In this document: in pieces, positions 57,260 through 64,000 of the stretch
Numbering within the stretch: the stretch's first letter is position 1
How the letters are laid out: each line of letters starts with the position of its first letter
Program-made: the position numbers and the translations under genes
From: Panagrolaimus kolymaensis
Taxonomy: Eukaryota; Nematoda; Chromadorea; Rhabditida; Panagrolaimidae
Assembly (NCBI GenBank): GCA_028622995.1
Contig: JAJQJQ010000025.1
Location: forward strand, 1,736,001-1,800,000
Length of the DNA: 64,000 nucleotides
Direction: 5' to 3'
Notes under the pieces: generated by a model
Database searches by the model: none
What the model was told of the DNA's origin: nothing
Seen by the model: the letters and a program-made list of their open reading frames with translations, nothing else

Positions 57260-58000
57260 TCAATCTGCTCTTGTTGAAATAAAAACAAAAACTTTGTTAA
57301 TGGAATCAAAACCTAATATATTTTTGCATGCTTTTGTATATATTGAAGCACATATGGTTATGTTTGCAGCTGTAACCGTAATAGCATAAGGACCAATTAT
57401 TTCTTGCAATGGCTTGCCAGTAACCTAAAAAATTTTCTTTAGTTAAATAATACATTTTAATCCTATTTTTATTGCTCTGAAGTCGCATCACTCAAAAACC
57501 CAGGAATGAAAACATAAAAAAATTATCACAAAGCTTACCCAATAATAAATTTCAGCAATTCCAGTTGGAATAAGTTCCAGCGAAGTTGTCAATCCAATAA
57601 TAATGATAATAGTTTTGGTCAAGTTTCGACCTTCATTCAAACTTCCTTTGAGAAAAATTCGCATTATAAAATATAATACTATGCCACCAGTGATGTTAAT
57701 AAAAGTTAAAATTAATTTACATTGTCTCCAATTCATGTTAGGTAAAGGAGCTATTATACATCCAAACATAGGGCATTTGGTTATAGAACTTTGTGGAATT
57801 GCACCTAATATCGGATTTATCCATAGAATTATAACACATCCAATGATGAGACTTAAAAAGATGGTATAACTCCAGTAAATTCTATGCTTTGAAGTATATT
57901 TTAGCGCAAAAATAATTGAAAAGCATCGATCCAAGCAAAGAAAAATATCTATTATTGATCCCAACATTCCCGAAACTAGATGCGCGAATTAAGGAAATCC
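57260..58000 (-). pseudogene. Truncated DRC-family receptor pseudogene
   Basis: Two exons, 57539..about 58000 and 57260..57424. They code the receptor from before TM3 (GSIIDIFLCLDRCFSIIF) to the end (VTGKPLQEIIGPYAITVTAA), with the family intron intact. The first 80-90 residues are missing, and just ahead of the preserved part the frame has a TAA (GFP-stop-FAHLVS), matching FWLGLFHMLLS of the neighbour. No start can be found, so it is a pseudogene, although the 3' two thirds remain open. Confidence 0.8.
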
Positions 58001-58644
58001 AAATGTTTTTTTCTTCTTCGTAGAACTTTGAAAAACAAATAATTTATCCTTTATGTTTTTAGTTAAAGTTTTAACCCTTTGCAAAAAACTTTTGTTTTAT
58101 TTTTATTTTCTCATTTTTCTAAACAAAAGAATTTTAAAATTTTAGCTCAAATTTTTGTATATATGCTTTTTCTCTGTTGTAATGGCAATAGTGTTAAAAT
58201 ACTACCTATTTTTAACTACAAAAATAAAGATTAGTCAGAAAAAAATGTTCAAGGCTAAATTTGCTAAAAGTCGCTTTAAACAATTATAGCACTGTCAATC
58301 GATATTTTAAAAAATGGCAATTGCGAAAGACAAAATAGATTCTTCGAATAAACAAAAAAAGAGTTTACATTTGTTAAATGTCAATAATTTATTTAAAAAA
58401 TTCTTAGTAACTTTAATGTACGAAAAAAATACCAGTTTTAAATTAGCATTTTGTTTCTCAATGATAAGTTACGGGTTTTTTTTATTCGAAGAAAGTTCTC
58501 AACAAAGATAGAATAATTACAGTGCTAAAAAATATCATAAATCGTGTCGCAAAAAAAAAGTTGGGTTTATTTTAAAATAAAACTTAATTCTTCATAATTT
58601 TTATTTTAGTTTACAGAAATAGGAAAAATAGTAAAAAACTAAAA
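58001..58644. other. Intergenic region between divergent receptor copies
   Basis: About 640 bases. A 65-codon plus-strand frame at 58314-58511 is not supported. No trace of the missing receptor N-terminus was seen. Confidence 0.45.
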
Positions 58645-59581
58645 TTGAAAAAAAATATGGTGGAATACTTGATTTTAGCCATTTTAATTCAACATTTAAT
58701 TGGATTTATTTTGAGTGTATTTTCCTTTAAATTTTCGATGGATGTTTTGTTATCAAAAAGATTATTTTCAAAAAGTTTAAAATTTTCCCCTGTTATGGCT
58801 CTTTATTTTGTATTTATTTTTGTTTTTAGCATTTTTTCATTATTTAATTATTGTTACTGTATAGTTTTATGGAGACCTAATACCAACGTTTATGATGGAA
58901 GACTTTTATTTTGGTTGGGATTTTTTCCTGTTTCTCTCTCCAATTTAGGAACAATAATAGAAATATTTTTATGCATCGATCGATGTTTATCCATTATTTT
59001 TCCTTTGAATTATAATTCTCGATATAGATTGTATATTACTTATGTAACAATTATATTTCTTCCAATTTGTAGTGGATTAATAATTTGGTTGAATGGAATG
59101 TTAGACATCATTCCAAAAAGTGGAGCAACAAAATGCATGTTTTTTGGTTGCTTTTTAATTGGGCCTAAATCTTCTTTTTTGGAAACAAAATTTTCATTAA
59201 TATCTATAAATTTTATTGGTGGTTTAATTTTATTTGGGGCCAAAACGTGCTTATTAAAAACCAATAATGCTATAAATCGAAAAATTACTTTATCTTTGAT
59301 CGTCATAATTGCTTCAACAACTTTTTTTGAAATTACTCCAACTATCATTTCGTTGCTCACTAAACCCGTAAGTAGCTTTAAAAAAATATTTTTAACAAAC
59401 ATAACAAAAAATTTGTATGATTTTTTAGATTACTGGAAAATATTTATACGAGCTTGTTGGACCTTATGTATTTACTACAAACGCAATGAATAACGCACTG
59501 TGTGCAAAAATATATTCAAGGACTTGTAGAAATTCCTTCAATCCTCAGATTAAAATTGTTAGCGAGAACTTACGCTCATAA
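58645..59581 (+). CDS. Serpentine (7TM) chemoreceptor of the DRC family, two exons
   Basis: Model: join(58645..59367, 59429..59581), 291 residues (287 from the second Met, MVEYLILAILIQHLIGF, which matches the neighbour's start). Motifs: WRPNTNVYDGRLLFWLGFFP, EIFLCIDRCLSIIFPLNYNS, TTFFEITPTIISLL, exon 2 ITGKYLYELVGPYVFTTNAM. The intact partner of the interrupted copy at 60397. A 47-base segment at 59101-59147 occurs with full identity, but inverted, in that pseudogene. Confidence 0.87.
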
Positions 59582-60396
59582 AAAATGAAAAAAAATTATT
59601 ATTCAAAAATTTGATACCGCGTTTTTATAATTAACAAAAGTACTTACAACGCAATAATAAATAAACCTTTGTTGATACTTTAGATATGATTTTTTGTTCA
59701 TTATCACCATGAAAATACATATAGCACACAACATCGAAAAAAGTAAAAAAAAGAGAGAGGCATGTTTAGGTTTTTTTGTTGATAAAAACAAAAATTATAT
59801 GCATACGTATCAGGAAATTTTATTTTTCTTCAGTAAGCTTTAAAAATGTTTTTCATAAAGCTTTAAATTTTTGTTTTTTTTCTGATATATTAATGAATTA
59901 TACATATTAAATAAATTAAAAAAGTAAGGTTTCCCTCGGCGCCATTTTTTTCATCAAAGTACAGTACCAAGTTTTGTTCATCAAAAAATGGGTTAAGCAT
60001 TGTCATTAAAAATTATTCGATACAAAGTTTATGACAAAAAAAAAACATTAAATTTATATTCGGTATTTCCAGAAAAAAGCAATTAAGAAATAAAAGTTTT
60101 TTTTTGAGAAACAAGTTATGTTAAAAGATATTATTAAAAGATTTTAAAAAAAATTATTAATAACCTATTAAATGTATGAAAGTACGACTTTTAAAATGGC
60201 ATGTAAGGAAACTAATGGGCATTTTTATGTTAGTTAATGACAAGTTAAAGCACTTTCATAAGAAAGTCCTATGAAGGGGGTTGAATAATTTTATCGCAAA
60301 CAAAAACAAAAAAGAAAGAGTTAAGTTAGCTTTAAAACACCACTGTTCTTAATTTATTTTTGGTGAAACAGCAAGCTAAAAGTTTTAGAGAAAAAA
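59582..60396. other. Intergenic region between tandem receptors
   Basis: About 800 AT-rich bases; a TTTTT..CAAGT-rich stretch but no supported feature. Confidence 0.45.
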
Positions 60397-60795
60397 ATGG
60401 AGTATTTAATTTTAGCCATATTAATTCACCATTTAATTGGAGTTACATTGATGATAGTTTCATTAAAATTTTCTAAAAATGTTTTATTAAATAAAAAATT
60501 ATTCTTAAAATGTTTAAAATTTTCTCCAGTTATAGCGATATTTTTTGTCTTTTTTTTTATTTTTAGTATTATTTCATTATTAAATTTTGGATATTAAATA
60601 ATTTTTTGGAGACCAAACGAAAATATTTATGATGGTAAAATATTATATTGGTTGGGATTTTTTCCAATCGTTTTAAATTTACTTGGAACAATAGTGGAAA
60701 TTTTTTTATGCATCTATCGCTGCTTTTCAATATTTTTTCCTTTGAATTATAATTCTAAATATCGATTATATATTTGTTATGCATCGCTTTTATGT

Positions 60796-60803
60796 CTCCC
60801 CAT
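60796..60803. repeat. Left target-site duplication of the hAT element
   Basis: CTCCCCAT, repeated as 63427-63434 directly after the right end of the element. Eight bases is the hAT standard. Confidence 0.9.
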
Positions 60804-63426
60804 TAGGGTAGTCGTCTCCGTGGATAGACCAAAAAATGCGGAGACGGAGACACTCCGTGTTTGCTTGGCGGAGAAGCGGAGATTCTCCGCGGAGACAAAA
60901 ATTTGACGGACGGAGACACGGAGAAGCGGTTTTACTGATTATTTTCCATTTTGAAAAAAAATTGCCATTATAATATGCTTAAAAGTTGACCCAAAATAAC
61001 AACAATTTTTATTAAATTCTGCCCAAACAATAACACAAAAATATTAACAAAAATGTAAACAAAAAATAACAGTTATTAATAATCACATTCTTCAAAAGCT
61101 TCAACATCCTCTTCTTCTTCTTCTTCTTCTTCTGTTTCTTCCATTTCAATATCATCATTTTCTTCGTTACCATTTGCCATTGCTTTTTTTTCTGTAACTT
61201 TGATGAATAAAAGTTTTGAAGCAGTTTCAGCTTTAAGCTTATTCTTTTGTTTGTTTTGATAAAGAGACGTCGCAGTGCTAAAAAATCTTTCTGAATCTAC
61301 GGATGTTGCTGAGGCCAATAGAAAATGTTTAGCAGCTTTACAAAGATGTGGAAGTGATTGACATTCATTTTCATAAAATTTGAAAGGAGAACATGTTCTA
61401 TCAATTTTAGATCTTAAATATCTAAGTTCTGCTTTGACGATGTCCTTCATTGCTGATCGAGACTGAGATGTTTGAAGAGAAAATCGAGGTGCACGTAAAC
61501 TCCAAAAGCTATCAATTCTTTCTTCAGCTTCAGAATCACTTCCTTCGTTATCATCCATTAACAGGTCGTTTTCCACATCATTTTCGTCATCCATCTTTGA
61601 AATGATATATTGAACTAAGACGTTATCAGCATACTCCCATTGCGTTTTTGTTAGAAAGTTCAGGTCATTTGAAAATCTAGGATCAATTACCATGGAAGCA
61701 TATACATATTCAATAAAGTATTTTTCCGATCTGTTTTTTAATGAAAATAGTTGAGCTTTGGAAAAATCTTTGGCTGACTTTTGAGTAATTTCTTTTTGAA
61801 TTGTTCTTGTCCACACTTCAAGCTGCTTTAAAGTTGGAATAACTTCAGATAATGTTGCTTCGTCACGACAAAGCTGAAACAAAAAGGTTGCATATGCATA
61901 AAGAAACTAACTGTACTTACATATTTTGATCTTTCATAAATGTGATGTAAAAGTGTAACAAGTTCTTGAATCAAAGCAAAATCAGATGTTTTAATATTAA
62001 TATCTTCACCACTTCGAGAGAAAGCTATCAATGCTGCTTCATTCTTTAATACCGATTGAAAGGCAAGATAAATTGAGTTCCATCTTACAGCAATAATTCT
62101 TGGAAGTTTTGATACAGAAAGATTGCATTCTTGTTGAGCTTGTTCAAATTTTGTTCTTCTTGATGCGTTCCTTGAAAAACTGCTACACAGGTTTCTAACA
62201 TTTTTTACTAACATTTTAACACTTTCATTACCTTCAACACAATCATTAACAACGAGATGAAGACAATGTGCAACACACTGAATGGAAGGAAGTTGAAGAT
62301 TAGTTTCACAGGCAGCTTTCAAATTTGATCCATCATCGCGTGTGATAAAAACAACATTTTGCTTGCTAACATTCATACTTTGAAAAGCAGATTCAAAAAG
62401 TTGAGCGATAAGCGAAGCAGTATGTTTACCGTGTACAGCCTTTGTTACCAAGACGAAATTTTTGCGAATCCATTTGTCGTCGATCAGAGAACATGTAATA
62501 ACAAGCAAACTTATTCCAAGCGAAGGATTAGACCATAAATCAGCAGTGAGAGCAAGTTCTTTTTGTTTAACTAAATTTCTGACATAATTAAGCATCCATT
62601 CGTAAACATTTTTGAGACCAGTGGTTTTATAGTAAGTTTCTTTTCTTATAAGATCAGCACCAAATTTTACAATCAGCATTCCTCGCATTCGATCATTATT
62701 AACAAAGCTAAAGCTTTCATTTCTTTCCGTCATTAATCCAATAACAAATTGATCAGCTTCAAGTTGCTTCATTTCAATGGTTGAGCAGAAGTTAGTTTTT
62801 TTTTTAAAGAGGCTTCTAAAGAAATATAACTAAAAGCAGACAGCAACAAAAAACTTACATTTGCTTTTGAAACAGGTTTTATGCCAAATAATACAATAAA
62901 ATCTTGCGGATGTTTCTTCTCGATATGACTTTTCATTAAGCTTGTTGAGTTACCATTTAATTCATATTCATGTCCACATACCATCTGTTTAGCGATATCA
63001 GTAAAAAATGTGCATTGAACTACCTTTTTGCCATTTATTGATTTCAACTCTTGAAAAGCGCTCCAAACTTTGGATTTCTTCCGTGCTGGCATTTTTAGTT
63101 TTTGTAACTTGAGATAAAAACTTGAAAAAAATAGCTACAAAAACTTTTTTTTCAAAGATGTTTGGCCCAAACTGTCAAAATGCGACACGGCGGTTACCCA
63201 TGTTTTTCCACTTTTTCCCATGGTTACCGGCAAACTTGAAAAATCGTAAAAGAATGGAATTTTTATGCTTCAAATATTTATATAATAATGTCATATAAAA
63301 AGTGGCGGAGATAAAAGGCCGCGGAGACGGAGACGAAAAAATTTGACGGAGACAAAAATCTCCCGGACGGAGATGCGGAGACGGAGACGGAGACGCGGAG
63401 AAACGGATACGGAGACGACTACCCTA
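60804..63426. mobile_element. hAT-family DNA transposon, 2.6 kb, near complete
   Basis: Terminal inverted repeats of 18 bases, TAGGGTAGTCGTCTCCGT, are perfect at both ends. Next to each TIR lie subterminal arrays of the hexamer GGAGAC (60838-60930 and 63304-63416), which give the ends a GC content far above the rest of the window. It carries one transposase gene on the minus strand. The 8-bp duplication and a single insertion in a receptor pseudogene show clean transposition. Confidence 0.92.
61076..63092 (-). CDS. hAT transposase
   Basis: Three coding blocks: 62859..63092, about 61921..62772 (or from 62829) and 61076..61873. Block one is a BED-type zinc finger head (KVWSAFQELK, C-x-F, HIEKKHP). 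Block two holds the RNase H-like core: LALTADLWSNPSLGISLLVI, FITRDDGSNLKAAC, QCVAHCLHLVVNDCVEG, LPRIIAVRWNSIYLAF. Block three ends with the hAT dimerisation region (KHFLLASATSVDSERFFSTA) and a Glu-rich tail. The join from block two to three is clean (AAATAT|GTAAGT, TTTCAG|CTTTG). Between blocks one and two a 43-base intron leaves the frame wrong, while a 29-base intron would keep it, so the copy may be slightly damaged here. Confidence 0.88.
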
Positions 63427-63520
63427 CTCCCCATTGCTTGTGGATTAATGATTTGGTTAAATGCCAAAAAACATGCATTTTGTTGCTCCACTTTTTGGAA
63501 TGATGTCTAACAAAGCATCA

Positions 63521-64000
63521 TTCATTGCCTTTTTTACTTTTTTTTACAATCATAACTTGGAGGATAGCTGATGACAAAAAATAAAAGGTAACCATAGATC
63601 ACGCGATAGGGATAAAATCCTTCTGACAAAACTTCCACTTTATGTGACTTACAGTAAATTACCCCTTCAATATTACTTCAAAAGTAACAAATTCAAAGTA
63701 GAAAAAATTAATTTCGCCCATTCTTCATTTTTATAAAATTTGTGTAAAACTGCCATTTCCGTTCCATTTATATGAGATGAATTTACAACCAGAATTTGTA
63801 AAAGAGAAAATAAATATTTAACCCACTCATTCTTAAATTTAAATTTAACAATGTTTTAAAACTGTAGCGCTCATTTTTTGTTTTTGTTTAATATCAAATC
63901 CTATTGTAAAAATATTAATTTATGGCTGTTCATAAAGACTTTCATTTAAACATAAAAATTAAAGTCCACAAATACAACTTTTACAATCATGTTTTTAAAA
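63521..64000. other. AT-rich end of window
   Basis: 480 bases downstream of the receptor pseudogene with no supported feature; no trace of the missing receptor exon 2 was found. Confidence 0.5.

Larger units (their letters stand above)
60397..63520 (+). pseudogene. DRC-family receptor pseudogene interrupted by a hAT transposon
   Basis: Codes MEYLILAILIHHLIGVTLMI onward, collinear with the 58645 gene, but an in-frame TAA lies at 60595-60597 (NFGY-stop-IIFWRPNENIYDG). The DRC motif is changed to CIYRCFSIFFPLNY. At LCLPI the gene is split by the hAT element at 60804-63426 and resumes as PIACGLMIWLN. Shortly after, from about 63462, the sequence is the reverse complement of the corresponding part of the sister gene, and the whole 3' half and exon 2 are missing. 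Several independent lesions, so long dead. Confidence 0.9.

Noticed and set aside
57165..57389. Plus-strand frame over the receptor pseudogene's last exon
   Set aside because: Antisense of a recognisable receptor exon.
59040..59402. 120-codon antisense frame in the 58.6-kb receptor
   Set aside because: Exact antisense of transmembrane segments; useful only because it exposed the inverted copy at 63.46 kb.
1..64000. CRISPR arrays, bacterial operons, viral or retroviral genes, tRNA and rRNA genes
   Set aside because: No regularly spaced repeats, no bacterial or viral coding pattern, and no tRNA T-loop or rRNA segment was recognised; a tRNA scan would be needed to exclude tRNAs fully.

Overview
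This window is nuclear DNA of a free-living or parasitic nematode. The evidence is a very AT-rich sequence, genes with short GT-AG introns (often 40-60 bases), and nematode-typical families: many serpentine chemoreceptors, a DUF229 ectoenzyme-like protein, CHK-like kinase, arrestin-domain protein, F-box-like proteins, CUB-like secreted protein, CYP2-clan P450s, cysteine-synthase-like enzyme and a RIPS-1-type methyltransferase. The style is closest to clade IV panagrolaimid worms, but that is inference. I rebuilt exon chains by hand from reading frames, splice signals and phase; where phases close, the model is marked as reliable.

Layout. 1-9.1 kb: tail of an Hsp70-like gene, a two-exon receptor, a four-exon Srh/Str-type receptor, a nine-exon DUF229 gene with one apparent single-base deletion, and a two-exon receptor with a DRC motif. 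9.2-9.4 kb: a short hAT-like MITE. 9.8-17.1 kb: a six-exon type I membrane protein, two F-box-like paralogues, an arrestin-domain gene and another F-box-like gene. 18.3-19.3 kb: an Srh-type receptor. 21-28.3 kb: broken copies of cysteine synthase and methyltransferase ends, two paralogous small secreted proteins, then the intact cysteine synthase and intact methyltransferase arranged tail to tail.

29.6-33.9 kb: a twelve-exon CUB-like secreted protein whose large intron carries a foldback MITE. 34.7-37 kb: an Srh-type receptor and Mn superoxide dismutase. 38-40 kb: degraded F-box-like and P450 copies. 40.9-42.8 kb: an intronless gene coding a kinase-like head and a long acidic repeat region. 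43.1-47.4 kb: two tandem P450 genes. 48.4 kb: an eight-cysteine secreted peptide resembling the ABF/ASABF antimicrobial family. 49.2-51 kb: a CHK-like kinase. 53.6-55.1 kb: an unrecognised nuclear-looking protein. 52.2-63.5 kb: a chemoreceptor cluster of one family, with two pseudogenes, one of which holds a 2.6-kb hAT transposon with clear target-site duplication and also contains a small local inversion.

Functionally, the window mixes environmental sensing (about ten receptor loci), detoxification and redox metabolism (P450s, Mn-SOD, cysteine synthase plus methyltransferase, CHK-like kinase) and surface or defence proteins (CUB, antimicrobial-like peptide). There is no operon with an obvious common task; the cysteine synthase/methyltransferase pair is the best candidate for a functional link.
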